Source: Sipunculus nudus (taxonomy: Eukaryota; Annelida; Sipuncula; Golfingiida; Sipunculidae). From it: DNA of 64,000 nt. The notes beneath the pieces were generated by a model. It worked only from the letters and a program-made list of their open reading frames with translations. It was not told the DNA's origin and did no database searches. Of this stretch, positions 11,468 through 23,295 are shown piece after piece. Numbering within the stretch: position 1 is the first letter of the stretch; every line of letters starts with the position of its first letter. Location of the stretch: the NCBI GenBank assembly GCA_026874595.1, contig CM049310.1:48619058-48683057 (forward strand). Reading direction: 5' to 3'. A program made the translations under genes and the position numbers.

Positions 11468-11656
11468 GAGGAGATGCTGCATGATGCTGTGGAGAAGAAA
11501 CACTACGTTGGACCTTCAATGCTTTTGGTCGTAAGAGAAGGGGCCATAACTGACATCAAGGTTGCTGTGGACAGTTCCTTAATCAGTTGTGCCACAACAT
11601 CAGTTGACAATGCTTTAGTGCACCTCATATGTGTATATTATAACTTTGATATCTAG
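11468..11656 (+). CDS. SAMD3-like family protein, C-terminal exon ending at TAG
   Basis: The acceptor ATCTGTAG|GAGGAG is in phase with exon 8107-8208. It encodes EEMLHDAVEKKHYVGPSMLL, then VVREG, then a conserved-looking tail LVHLICVYYNFDI. Family members end with a beta-rich block whose signature is an aromatic-rich 'YYVFNI-YP' motif. Here the frame meets TAG exactly between DI and YP. The match of the last block is my best evidence for the family assignment of all six exons. Confidence 0.7.
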   Translation, partial: EEMLHDAVEKKHYVGPSMLLVVREGAITDIKVAVDSSLISCATTSVDNALVHLICVYYNFDI

Positions 11657-11779
11657 TACCCCAGGGTGTACAGCCAGGTCCTTGGCCTCATACAACATGT
11701 TGTCATGTGTGACCCGTTTAGGGGCGTAACTTCACAGGGGTACAAGTTCCTATTGAAAAACATTGAAAATACTTCATGA
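11657..11779 (+). pseudogene. In-frame continuation of the C-terminal exon beyond TAG
   Basis: The 40 codons after the TAG stay open to TGA (11777-11779). They begin YPRVYSQVLGLIQHVV and end LLKNIENTS. The family normally continues after the YYVFNI block with YP and a helix, so this reads as the genuine C-terminus displaced behind a stop. Either the gene carries a nonsense mutation, or TAG is read through, or the base is a sequencing error. Confidence 0.6.
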
Positions 11780-11870
11780 AATTGAAACATGTTTATGTTT
11801 TATTGGTTAAGATATATGATACAATTGGTCCAATCGGTCACATATGAAAACTGAGATATGAAGATTGATG

Positions 11871-13412
11871 ACATGATAGGATACATGATACGATGTATGA
11901 TACAATACATGATACAATGCATGGTATGATGTGTTTTGAGATGCATGATACGATGTATGATATAATACATGATATGATGCATGGTATGATGTGTTTTAAG
12001 ATACATGATACGATGTATGATACAATACATGATACGATGCATGGTATGATGTTTTACGATGCATGATACAATACATGATACGATACATGGTAGGATATGT
12101 GATACCATACATGATAAGACACATGACATGATATATTTAAGACAAATGATACGATGTATGATACAATACGTGATACGATGCATGGTAGGATACATTATAC
12201 GATGTATGATACAATACATGATACGATGCATGGTAGGATACATGATACTATACATGAAAAGACACATGATATGATATATTTAAGACACATGATACGATGT
12301 ATGATACAATACGTGATACGATGCATGGTACTATGTGTATTAAGATACATTATAAGATGTATGATACATGACACGATGCATGGTATGACACATGATACGA
12401 TTAGTGATACGACGTTTTAAGATGCATGATACAGTGTATGATACAATACATGATACGATGCATGGTATGATGTGTTTTAAGATACATTATATGATGTATG
12501 ATACAATACATGATATGATGCATGGTATGATGTGTTTTAAGATACATGATACGATGTATGATAAAAAACATGACACGATGCATGATACTTTACATGATAT
12601 GATGCATGGCATGATATATGATATGATACTTGATACAATGTTTTTAAGATACATGATACGATGTATGATACAATACATGACACGATCCGTGATACTTTAC
12701 ATGATATGATGCATGGTTTGATGTGTTTTAAGATGCATGATATGATGTATGATATAATACATGATACGATGCATGGTATGATGTGTTTTAAGATACATGA
12801 TACAATGTATGATACAATACATGATACGATGCATGGTATGATGTGTTTTAAGATGCATGATACGATGTATGATACAATACATGATATGATGCATGGTATG
12901 ATGTGTTTTAAGATACATGATACGATGTATGATACAATACATGATACGATACATGGTAGGATACGTGATACCATACATGATAAGACACATGATATGATAT
13001 ATTTAAGATACATGATACTATGTATGATACAATACATGATACGATGCATGGTATATGTTTTTTTAAGATACATGATACGATGTATGATACAATACATGAT
13101 ACGATGCATGGTAGGATACATGATAAGACACATGATATGATATATTTAAGACATGATACGATGTATGATGCAATACATAATACGATACATGATACGATCT
13201 ATGAAACGATGCATGATACTATACATGATACTATATATGCTTTAAGATACATGATACAATGTATGATACAATACATGATACAATGCATGGTATGATACAT
13301 GATATGAAATGTTTTAAGATACATGATACGATGTATGATACAATACATGATAGTTTTAAATACATGATACTATGTATGATACATTACCGGATACGATACA
13401 TGATACGATTCA
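11871..13412 (+). repeat. 60-bp minisatellite array (~26 units)
   Basis: The array has a period of 60 bp, clearest at 12420-12960, where each unit reads gatgtgttttaagatacatg then atacgatgtatgatacaata then catgatacgatgcatggtat. Each unit is itself built from ~10-bp words of the type catgatacga. Because 60 is a multiple of three and the words avoid stops, long ORFs occur on both strands (up to 198 codons). I do not regard any as genes. Confidence 0.9.
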
Positions 13413-13539
13413 TGTTAGTACACATCATATCGAGTGTAGCAAAGAGTTTTACATATATGTTATTGTGTAGATCTGTAACATTAACAGATTTGCAAGTTCT
13501 ATATATTTTTATAATCTTATTTTTATAATTATTTTGTAT

Positions 13540-13680
13540 GTACACTCTAAAAACGGATTGGTTGAAACAGCTACCAATTTAATTGGTTAAAGCAGATATT
13601 GGTTAAAATCAACCAAATATTGTTTGAGTAGAGCCCAGAATATTGGTTGACACCGACCGCGGCCAATTGGTTGCCCGCAA
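13540..13680 (+). repeat. TTGGTTGA-type inverted repeat element (short copy)
   Basis: Starts ACTCTAAAAACGGATTGGTTG and holds several ATTGGTT / AACCAA words in both orientations. The same motif set recurs at 25951-26052 and 29413-29625. Confidence 0.5.
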
Positions 13681-13699
13681 ACTAATAATCTGATACAAA

Positions 13700-13815
13700 G
13701 TAACATTTAGATTTGTTTCTGACACGGGACCACGTGCGCGATCGCCTTTCCTCATTGGACGCTGCATCGGAGCTGCCTGTTTGTCCACGTGTTTTGTAGC
13801 GTCTTCTAGTTCAAC
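13700..13815 (+). promoter_or_regulatory. Candidate CpG-containing promoter
   Basis: A locally GC- and CpG-richer stretch within AT-rich DNA. It has two CACGTG E-boxes (accacgtgcg, ccacgtgttt) and an inverted CCAAT (cattggac) just upstream of an ATG in good context (CAACATGG). The promoter role is inferred from composition and position. Confidence 0.4.
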
Positions 13816-13895
13816 ATGGACGAATTTGTGAAGAAGATGCTTGAAGTTGAAGCAGGAGCAAGGGACCTGGGTGTTCTTCACAGGTCATATAAAGG
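13816..13895 (+). CDS. Candidate first coding exon of an unidentified gene
   Basis: ATG at 13816 with a good context opens 26 codons plus two bases (starts MDEFVKKMLEVEAGA, ends HRSYKG) and reaches the donor AAAGG|gtatgg. A downstream exon (16301-16346) has the complementary phase. Together they could give a ~41-residue basic product, or the N-terminal half of a MADF/SANT-like domain (LxV.H..YK followed by K.QAAWNK). The family is not certain. Confidence 0.4.
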
Positions 13896-14342
13896 GTATG
13901 GCTTATTTTTCTGGTTAGATTTCACTGACTTTAGTATTTAATTTGGCTTTAAAGTATTTTTAGAACGGACTTTAACCAGTGTATTTAGTTTAAAACCGAA
14001 ACGCTAAATTCATTGCCGTCATGATCGATTGATGATGTAAAAAACATTAGATCACTTTAATATTAGAATCCAATAACATCTTGCATATTCTAAGTCATCT
14101 GATTCTAAAATTTTCATATTCCAGAGAGAAAATGTTCTTTTATTTTTGTACCCTTCTTAATTTTTCTTATGAATATGAAGCAGTGTTTTGGTGTAAATAA
14201 AAATTAATGGCTGACTGTTCTGCCACAGGGAGCACGATACGAAGGGAAACCATGCATGCTGTCAAATAGTGCGCATGCGCAGACTAAATTTATTTGTTTG
14301 ACAGAAAATGTTAGAAGATACATAGGCGTGGCCCGTGGGAAC

Positions 14343-14532
14343 ATCATTTCTGTGAAAAATATATATATAATAAATATATATATATATATATATATATTAT
14401 ATAATATATATTGATGACAAAAATCCTATAGGAAATCATTACAGAACTGTCAGAAGGACACTAACCTTGGGCCAAGTTGGGGCTTAGCCCATACAAAATG
14501 TTTAAGTAATTTTACACAATTAAAATTTAGGA

Positions 14533-14571
<39 letters not shown>

Positions 14572-14800
14572 AAACTATTCCATTAAATTGCCCCTTTAAT
14601 ATGCCTTTAATATATCATATGCCCCTTCCAATAAATATTTAAATATGTAATATGAAAGAAATTAAGTACAAATAAAATGAAATATTAAAAACATGTTTGT
14701 GTGACTTCACAGGAATATAAAAAAAAATATATTCCTTTATAAAATAACATTAAAACAGTAACACCTTCAAAAGATATTTTAAATGAATATATATTTACAT
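14343..14800. repeat. AT-rich stretch with two (TA)n tracts
   Basis: (TA)n at 14358-14410 and 14537-14570, separated by AT-rich single-copy DNA. No gene seen. Confidence 0.7.
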
Positions 14801-14801
14801 A

Positions 14802-15921
14802 CAGTCGCGACTTGATAATCCGACACTAAATGTAATACCCTAATTTTTGTCGGATTGCAAGGCTGTGGGATTGTCAAATCAGTAAAAGTGACGGAGGCTC
14901 AAGATACAATATGACCTTAATGTTTTGAAGACTTGTTATAATTCATTTAGTATTTTGTTACAATAATCTACGTATATTATATTGTTATGATTTATTTGAA
15001 TTAGAAAATAAAACATCCGTTATGAAGTACTGTTTTTATTTCTTATATACTTGTCTAAATATACTACGCTCGTCAAGATTGGCGATCTATTCAGATTCTA
15101 CCATTATGAGACATGCTTATATTTCTGAACAAATATAAACTAAATATATATAATAAATGAACCAGCAGTTGAACTCTACTGAGTTCATGTACGTCTAAAG
15201 AATGCAAGCATATCTGTCTGGTATCTTGTTCTTTTATTTTGATTTTCATGGACTTTTTTTAAGCAGTCCGGGGTCGGCATCAACGTCCCCTGTGGCTAAG
15301 CCCTGCTCGTCTATACCGTACCCCTGTTTACATTCCCCAAATCGTGTCCCTGGGAGTTACTGGTTCAGGAGGACCATCTTTATCCTCAGACTCGCTGTCA
15401 CTGTCGCCTCTGTCTTTCTTTTTTTACCATTGACACAATATAAGCGGCCGTCGGCATTGCTTCCGTACGAGGGATTCCTCCGCGGTCACGTTGTCAGCGC
15501 TGTTGAGTGCCTGGAAAAGGTCCCCGACACCCTTCTCCACCTCCGCGTGTTCCACTCACCGAGAGGTTCATGTCTGCCACTTAAGAATCTTAACTTACTT
15601 AATTAGTGAGCCAAATTGACTCAATAATTGGCTCTAGTGTACAGTTAGAACAATACACATCGCTGCATTTACCGCTTAATTGACCAGGGTGCTGTGTGCA
15701 CAAACCCGACAAATGACATCAAAGGACAAAATACCGGTCGGATTGTCAAGTCAGAAAATACGTCGGTATCATTGTTTGTGTCGGGAAATGTCATGTCGGA
15801 GTCGGAATCCAAGGCTGTCGGTTTGTCAAGGCTAATTTCTATGGGTCCTATTCGTTTATTACAAAATACCGTCGGATTTCAAGGTTTTCGGATTGTTAAG
15901 GGTCGGAATGTCAAGTCGCGA

Positions 15922-15924
<3 letters not shown>
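14802..15924. mobile_element. Tigger/pogo-like DNA transposon 1 (1123 bp)
   Basis: Terminal inverted repeats: the left starts CAGTCGCGACTTGATAATCC and the right ends TCAAGTCGCGACTG. A TA flanks each side, as expected of a Tc1/mariner-superfamily TA duplication. Several internal boxes of the form TCGGATTGTCAAG or TCGGAATGTCAAG cluster at 15738-15910 near the right end. The interior shows a decayed minus-strand coding tail (~15250-15560) with an acidic DSDSESEDKDGPPEPV stretch, like the end of a pogo transposase. No intact transposase remains, so it is non-autonomous. Confidence 0.8.
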
Positions 15925-15973
<49 letters not shown>

Positions 15974-15996
15974 TTTATAAGTATTTACTTAATCAG

Positions 15997-16065
<69 letters not shown>

Positions 16066-16195
16066 TTACATATATATATTATAATGTATATATAATATTG
16101 ATATATATATAATAATATAATATAATAATAATATATAATAATATATATAAATTGATATGTGTGTTTATATATGTTTATATTGTCATATATATTGT
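15925..16195. repeat. (TA)n microsatellite abutting Tigger 1
   Basis: Almost pure TA from 15925, the right target-site TA of the transposon, to about 16065, then imperfect to 16195. The IYIYI… ORFs here are artefacts. Confidence 0.9.
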
Positions 16196-16300
16196 CTTTT
16201 CACAGGCTTTCTTATTAATTGTTGGTGTGGTCCAATTTAAGTTTCATCATTTTACACAGCATGTTCATTTCTTTCGGGTCACCCTGTGTTCTGTGTGCAG

Positions 16301-16346
16301 GAAGACCCAGGCCGCTTGGAATAAAAGGGTCAAGGCCAAGAAGTAA
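16301..16346 (+). CDS. Candidate terminal exon, pairs with 13816-13895
   Basis: The acceptor TGTGTGCAG|G supplies the one base needed after the phase 2 donor at 13895. It then reads KTQAAWNKRVKAKK and TAA. The basic, Trp-containing text resembles the middle of MADF/SANT-like domains (…AAW..I/V…). The joint model is a small spliced ORF with a transposon in its intron. Short length keeps confidence low. Confidence 0.35.
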
Positions 16347-16849
16347 TGTGTCGGATAACACCCAAATCATGTCTTTTTCAGTGCAAATGTAAACCTGACT
16401 CAAACGACTTACAAGAATAATGATTTACTTACCTAGAACATGATCAAGGTAAGAGGAGGCAGGTTTTGCCTAAATTTTATTGGAGACCCAACAGGATTTA
16501 ATCCAATTCCAGTGAGAATACCAACTTGTCAGCTTCTCAGTGCCATACCATGTATTCCTTTCATTCTTTATCAGTGGAACTTGAACATCATTGCAGTGGC
16601 ATAAGACCTGTTAAATAGTTACATGGGCCAGCTCACCTTTGGTGCAGAGAATACCAAGTGCGAGCGTACATGTTTGGTCTGAGAGAGCATGTCACGCAAT
16701 ACTGAGCAGGGGCTGAAGTGCTGGACATGCATGCACCGTAATGTTTTTTTCATAAATTATCAAACATAGTTAGGGCAATTCAAATAAGGAAACTTACAAC
16801 GGTATTAAAAAAAATATATGTGTATTTAATATATATATGTGTGTGCATG

Positions 16850-16865
16850 TTTATAAATATATATA

Positions 16866-16948
<83 letters not shown>
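16850..16948. repeat. (TA)n microsatellite
   Basis: About 48 TA repeats with one interruption near 16870. Confidence 0.9.
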
Positions 16949-16951
<3 letters not shown>

Positions 16952-17342
16952 ACTTAATTTACAAGTTGGTGCAAAAGGACATGAAGCCAAGTTGACTTCC
17001 ATGTGTGCACAATGTGTTCAAAAATAAAGGTTCCCCATCTTCTTTTAAAAAGTACAAAATTGTTTTCCCCTTTAAGGAAAATATGTCCGAGTTCTTGAAA
17101 AATAGAATAACTCTTGGTAGTAAGTATTAAAAAAGAACATTTCACTGGTAAAGTGGAAACTATTATTTTAGTAGAAGTTGTTTTAATAAGTAGTAATTCT
17201 ATTATCACTTGTTTTCCTGCCAAAAAAAAAAAAAATATGCAAATTGAATCCAGATGAATCAGCTTTGCCTGGGGCCTGCTTAATACAGATTCATACGGTA
17301 TATATAGTATTTCTGGGTACCGGTAATTTCGTTATGTTACAG

Positions 17343-17490
17343 ATCCAGACACTGCCTCCATCAAGCTCGAGACCAAGTGGCTCCAGCATTAATATCGGGA
17401 ACTGAGAGAGAGGATGCACAAGTACATGGCAGAGACAAGGATGTCCAGGTTACCTGGTGGAGAAGAAGGCCCATGTTTCTATTCAATGTA
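17343..17490 (+). pseudogene. Degenerate exon, possibly MADF/SANT-like
   Basis: Follows an acceptor-like TTACAG. One frame reads SIKLETKWLQH, then TAA (17390), then YRELRERMHKYMAETR. The K-W…YRREL pattern is the MADF/Myb-SANT core. The stop inside it means this copy is broken, or the resemblance is chance. A SAMD3-like origin is the alternative, since MRYPRFADP follows after another stop. Confidence 0.3.
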
Positions 17491-17561
17491 AATGAGATAT
17501 CCAAGGTTTGCTGATCCTGACAGCCAGTGGCGTCAATTAATCTTTAAGTTCCAGGACCTCC

Positions 17562-17588
<27 letters not shown>
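17562..17588 (+). repeat. Poly-G run (27 G)
   Basis: The longest homopolymer of the window, flanked by ccaggacctcc and actcacagac. Confidence 0.9.
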
Positions 17589-17592
<4 letters not shown>

Positions 17593-17764
17593 ACAGACAC
17601 ACATTTCCTTAATCCTGGATCCGCCCCGGTATATGGGTAATTACTTCCTGATTTTCTATTAAAAAAAATCTATATTACAATCAGTAGTCCTACCAGTGAA
17701 AATATAATACCTGATCTATCAGTAAACTGTTCCAAGCAAACTGATTCTTGATTTGGCTAACTTG

Positions 17765-17942
17765 ACATTCATAGGTTGAGGGAGACTTCTTTGGCATATA
17801 TCTGGATTAGGAGGCATGATGGAGTTGATGGCCAAATGAGATGACATGGCAGCCATCCTGAAGGATAAGAACCAGGTGGCAGTGAAATACCCAGACAGCA
17901 TGAAGATGTTAGCTAGTTTGAATTCATCTGAGCCATCAGCAG
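17765..17942 (+). pseudogene. Possible degenerate exon
   Basis: An open stretch from 17848 (MAAILKDKNQVAVKYPDSMK…EPSAG) reaches a donor-like CAGCAG|gtaatc. It has coding-like composition and sits between other exon relics on the same strand. The product is not recognised. Confidence 0.25.
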
Positions 17943-18177
17943 GTAATCTTGGACCACCTTATGTAGCTGTATAGTTTTTTTTGAAATCTTGTACATGATT
18001 TTTATCAGTTGAGTAGGGTGGTACAAGTTTCAGTATCTTGTCCATCTTCTGTAACAATCATGGCTTTCATAGGCTGTCCAAGACAAACACACTACTTCTG
18101 GGCTATGATTTTAACTTTCCTACTTCCAGGTATTAATCATGTGTTCTACCTGTTAGACTACAAAAGCTGCCTGAATT

Positions 18178-18538
18178 TTATAGCTCAGCTGACTATACGT
18201 TATCTGAGCTATAGTCATTGTCCATTGTCCGTTGTCTGTCCGTCCATTAGATTGGCACGTTTTGACATCATTTGACCTATGAATCCAAAATTCGGCATAC
18301 CGTTAGATGTCCCCAAAATCTACCAAACCGGAAACTGGGTCACTGCGACTTCATTCCTTTGAGAAATTAAGGAAAAACCTCCGGTTTCCATTAAAAACCT
18401 ATTATCACACTTCAGGACTGCCTAATATCAAAACAACTGATCTGTCTGTTTTTCTTTCTTAATATTTACCAGAAGTACTGATATTCTCCTATATATTATC
18501 CATATACATGCTGGAAATTAAGTTTGTTAAGTGTAATT
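18178..18538 (+). repeat. R1-type 5' end, interrupted by R2
   Basis: TTTATAGCTCAGCTGACTATACG, an inverted arm TTATCTGAGCTATAG, (TGTCC)n, then text later shared with 24235-24300 (gagaaattaagg…aaacctcc). R2 copy B begins at 18539. Confidence 0.6.
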
Positions 18539-20555
18539 GTATCCGCCAAAACGAAGTTTTGCGGATACTATGTTTTTGACTGGGTTCCGCCGCCGCCGCC
18601 GCGTTCGTTTCCGGAGAACTCCTCTGAGACTACTGGACAGATTTTTCCGAAACTTACACAAATTATCGGGTCACATGTGAACTGGTGCCTAACCAAGTGA
18701 CCTTGGCCTCTGACCTTTCGTCTCTGCCCAGCGTCCATTTGTGCGTCTGTTTCCACACATAAACCCATATATCTCGGGAACCATTTGACCGATCCGGAAA
18801 ATTTTTTTACACAAATGTAGCCCTGGGATAGCTTTATAACATACACAACAAAAGGTGGCGCCACCTGCAACCATTTTTGCACAGTGTTCATCTGTTCTTC
18901 TGCCTGGGGTTAAAATCACTCATATCTCTGCAGTGGTTTGACTAATTCACCTAAAATTCGGCATGCGTATACATCCTAGATAGCTTTCTCGATTTTATCA
19001 CAGGTGGCGCCACCTACATTCACGTAAACGCTCCACACATAAACCCATATATCTCAGGAACCGTTTGACCGATCCGGAAATTTTTTTTACACAAATGTAG
19101 CCCTGAGATAGCTTTATAACATACACAACAAAAGGTGGCGCCACCTGCAACCATGTTTGCACAGTGTCCATCTGTTCATCTGCCTGGGGTTAAAATCACT
19201 CATATCTCTGCAGTGGTTTGACTAATTCACCTAAAATTCGGCATGCGTATACATCCTAGATAGCTTTCTCGATTTTATGACAGGTGGCGCCACCTACATT
19301 CACGTTAACGCTCCACACATAAACCCGTATATCTCGGGAACCGTTTGAACGATCGGGAAATTTTTTTTACACAAATGTAGCCCTGGGAATGCTATATAAC
19401 ATACACAACAAAAGGTGGCGCCACCGGCAACCATGTTTGCACAGTGTCCATTTGTTCATCTGCCTGGGGTTAAAATCACTCATATCTCTGCAGTGGTTTG
19501 ACTAATTCACCTAAAAATCGGCATGCGTATACATCCTATATAGCTTTTTCGATTTTATGACAGGTGGCGCCACCTACATTCACGTAAACGCTCCACACAT
19601 AAACCCATATATCTCAGGAACAGTTTGACCGATCCGGAAATTTTTTTTACACAAATGTAGCCCTGAGATAGCTTTATAACATACACAACAAAAGGTGGCG
19701 CCACCTGCAACCATGTTTGCACAGTGTCCATCTGTTCATCTGCCTGGGGTTAAAATCACTCATATCTCTGCAGTGGTTTGACTAATTCACCTAAAATTCG
19801 GCATGCGTATACATCCTAGATAGCTTTCTCGATTTTATGACAGGTGGCGCCACCTACATTCACGTTAACGCTGCAGACATCCAAGCTCATATCTCGGGAA
19901 CCGTTTGACCAATCAGGAAAACAAATTTACACAAATGTAGCCCTTGGATAGCTTTATAACGTTCACAAAAATGGTGGTGTCACCTGCAGCCATTTTTACA
20001 CAGTGTCCATCTGTTTGTCTGCCTTTGGTTAAAATCACTCATATCCCTGCAGTGGTTTGACCAAATTACCTGAAATTCAGCATGCTTATACATCCCGCAT
20101 AGCTTTCTTGATTTTATGACAGGTGGTGCCACCTACATTCACATTCATGCTGTAGACATCCATGCTTTTATCTCCGGACTCATTCAACCAATCAGGAAAA
20201 TTTTTTTACACAAATGTAGCCCTTGGATAGCTTTAAAACATACACAAAAATGGTGGCGCAACCTGCAGCCATGTTTGCACAGCGTCCATCTGTTTGTCTG
20301 CTGTGGGATAAAATCACTCATATCTCTACAGTGGTTTGACTTTTCCACATGAAATTTTGCTTGTGTATATATCTTGGATAGTTTCAAATAACAGGTGGCG
20401 CCACCTACAATCATGTTTATGTTGCAGAGATCCATTCTAATATTTAACACATGTAACTCTATATCCCCTTGCCACTCAATCCATGCCTTACTTCACCGGT
20501 CCTTCTCTGATTTTGGCAGATACATGTAGTCGCTTGTCGACTACCCATATTCTAG
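18539..20555 (+). repeat. R2 element, copy B: ~280-bp units, Helentron/HINE-like
   Basis: The 5' end is a hairpin, GTATCCGCCAAAAC-GAA-GTTTTGCGGATAC (18539-18569). It is followed by (CCG)n and then about five units of 279-280 bp. Each unit carries GGTGGCGCCACC twice, at spacings of ~149 and ~130 bp (e.g. 18854 and 19003). The 3' end has a subterminal TTTTGGCAGATAC (the inverse of the 5' end), a perfect hairpin GTAGTCG-CTTGT-CGACTAC, CCATATT, then CTAG|TTT at 20552-20555. No protein gene is inside. Confidence 0.85.
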
Positions 20556-22615
20556 TTTCTTCAAGTTGTGGGCCCGAATATAATGGACTTTGTAAAAATT
20601 CAGGAAATTTACTCACCTAACATGATAATTTTGGAAGCTGGAAACCTTTCGTTTAAGTATATAATTTTGTTTAAATTAAGATTCAATTGTATACCAAAGA
20701 TTAGATCTGAATTATTAAATTATTTTAAGTTATTAGCATAAAAATAAAATCAGTACCATAAATTTTGACCATGGCACTTTTTTTTATGTGAGTACTGTTG
20801 ATTAAATTTTCACAGCATGTAAACTTAAGTATATAATTTGTTTCAATCTGAAATTAGAAAATAAAAGCTAAAAAATTAGGCTAATTATTGATTTTTTTTT
20901 TGTTGAGGCTCTATTATAGTCACTTGCTTTGTCACAGGCAGCCCACTCCTAGTCACTGGAAGTTAAGTTAGCTTTGCCAGGGTTCCCGATTTGTTACAGG
21001 TCACTGGGGGAGATCCCCTGCTGTGACTGGTGTACAGCTATTCTCATATCAACTCCATCCTCCCCCCCCCCCCCCTCCCCCCCCCCCAGCCAACCCTACC
21101 CCCTAAGTGTTATGCAGTAATTATTATTGTTTGCCCTGTATTTCCTCAACTGTAATGCTGTTTCCACTCCAATATGCAAAACTTTCCTTGAATGAGTAAT
21201 TCATTGAGTAATCCAGAATATGCCATTTGGGTTAATGTAGCATTTTTAAAGAAATCAATTTCCTTTTAAATGATTTTAAAATATTAAAATTAAACCCATC
21301 AGTATGCATAAATTTATAAAATATGAAGCAAATTACAGATAAATAAAGGCACAATTAAAATTGTGAAATCTGAATCAAGTATTATTTTTAGATATTTATT
21401 GTTTTGCAAATTTAAAAGATATATTTGTGTGGTAAAAAAATAAATATACATTTGTATGCATGATTTGGGGTTATCTGACAAGATTGAGATATATGATGAT
21501 GCAATTTAGAATTATGAATTTACTTTTATATTAAGATATATATGTTATATTTGGAATGTTTAGAAATATAAACTTAAAATTAAAAAAATTTATGTGTTAA
21601 AAAATTAGGATCTAATACAAACATTTGTTCATTATTTTCCTGCCTCAGCAGAATTGGAGATCAGGCTTTGTTTGCCCTGTATGTATATGCAGAAGTGTTG
21701 TTAATCCCCCCCCTGCTGCCATTGATTCCTTTGCACCTGTGCAAGTGTGTAAAATCTAATTGAAACACATTCTTGCTTCAGGAGAATGGAACATAAAGTG
21801 ATCAGCTCTGTCTGTCCATCATCTCTCTGTTATCTTTAAATATATATTAATTATGATATTTTTCCTATAAGCACTGTTGAAATAACTTTCATATGCTGTA
21901 TGTGTATGGATTTTGGATTTAAGCTATTAAAGTCTGAAATTTGAAAGCAACTCATATACTCAGTTGTGTAATATTGCAGATGTTAAACTTTAAAAAAATT
22001 GATATAATAAAAAAATTAAGAAATAATTGAAAAATATATTATCAGCTTTGTTTGTCTACCAGTCTGTCTGTCCTTTTTTAAAATATAAGTAATTGTGAAT
22101 GTACTTTTTTATTCTGTAAGCTTTGTTGAATTAATTGAAAATCCTATGTATTTGATAATACAGAGATGTTGTAACTCCAGTCATACCAGCCCCACACCAC
22201 TACCAAGTCCTTACACCTGTGGACTGGGAACATAAGTTATATTTTAACTGTATACATTTTATAAAATAAAAAAATACATATATTTAATAATATATTTATT
22301 ATAAAAAATAGACCCAATTAAACAAATGTGTAAACTACTGTACTGTCATCAATTTATCAAAAAGCCAACCAATGATTACGGTAATAATATGCATCTTATG
22401 TTCACAAACTGCTCACATGCTTAAATTTTAACATTAGACAACACATGGTCAGGTCACAAAATATTATTTGCAACAATTTCTTACTCATCAATACAAACCA
22501 ATCATATCATCCAGCCATGGTCTATATTACCTCTTCTTATCAGACATTACCTCCATTTTCAGATTTTTACCTCAAGGTCAAATTCAGCTGAGCACTGTGA
22601 CTGATGGATCTCTTG
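20556..22615 (+). repeat. AT-rich R1-ended element body and 3' end
   Basis: AT-rich DNA without coding signal. Two blocks (21390-21720 and 22327-22545) recur in order at 23520-23830 and 23929-24150. It ends TTCAGCTGAGC…gatcTCTTG|TTG (CTTG at 22612-22615), an R1-type 3' terminus. It is probably the 3' part of the element whose 5' end is at 18178. A C-rich run lies at 21063-21087. Confidence 0.5.
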
Positions 22616-23071
22616 TTGTTTATACAGAGGTTCCAGATGGATTTTGAGAGTGACATGTATGTGACTTTTTATAAATCTGCCCTCATACATCTTTATGTGT
22701 ATAATAAAGCTGATGTAATGGTCTCTTTTAAACCTGTTTCCGACTCATCATTAACAATTTAAACAGTTTTAAATGCATTTCATGGAGAAAAATGACCAAT
22801 GGACACATTTAACTTTTAAATAGTCCCTGTATCAGTCACTCCATATGGCCACTCATGTGTTATGGTATATGGTATATATATCTACAAGGAAGGTTATCAA
22901 ACCAGTTTGCTTCAAAATCTTGACCACTGCATGATCAGCAGGATCATGATTTTCATAATGCCTGTGGACATTCCATGAAATTTGTTTATTGGTCGAGAAA
23001 CTAAATTTTTCGTAGTAAATCTGTTATTTTCCTACAAGTTGACATTCTGTTATATTCCTGGTTTCTTTCAG

Positions 23072-23185
23072 GTGCCATTAGTGCTATGATGCTTTGTTTA
23101 CTGCCAAAACTGATTCCAGCACAGACGAAGAAATGCCAAGCCCACCACAGCAGAAGCAAAGGCAGCATTTATTGATGTTCAGAAG
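23072..23185 (+). pseudogene. Degenerate exon with SAMD3-like character
   Basis: Bounded by TTTCAG|GTGCC and CAGAAG|gtatat. One frame reads AMMLCLLPKLIP and then breaks. The adjacent frame reads NAKPTTAEAKAAFIDVQK. A 'LLPxxIP … EAxxxFIDxQ' order is typical of the SAMD3-like C-terminal half, which suggests a frameshifted exon of a second family copy. Confidence 0.35.
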
Positions 23186-23295
23186 GTATATACTGATTTA
23201 GGCTTTTAGATTTCTTACAATTCTAGAAATAAGAGCTATCATTCAATTGAGAATAATCGATATTGTGTTAAAGGGAATATTTATGTAGCACCATT

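Noticed and set aside
11800-13528. Long ORFs (up to 198 codons) on both strands, repetitive MYDTIHDTMHG / MHRIMYCIIHRIMYL text
   Set aside because: They are translations of a 60-bp satellite whose period is a multiple of three; no start context, splice site or domain.
15694-16095. 133-codon ORF ending in an IYIYIY tail
   Set aside because: It crosses the Tigger 1 right end into a (TA)n tract; other IYIYI ORFs (39391, 44110, 50975, 61790) are the same artefact.
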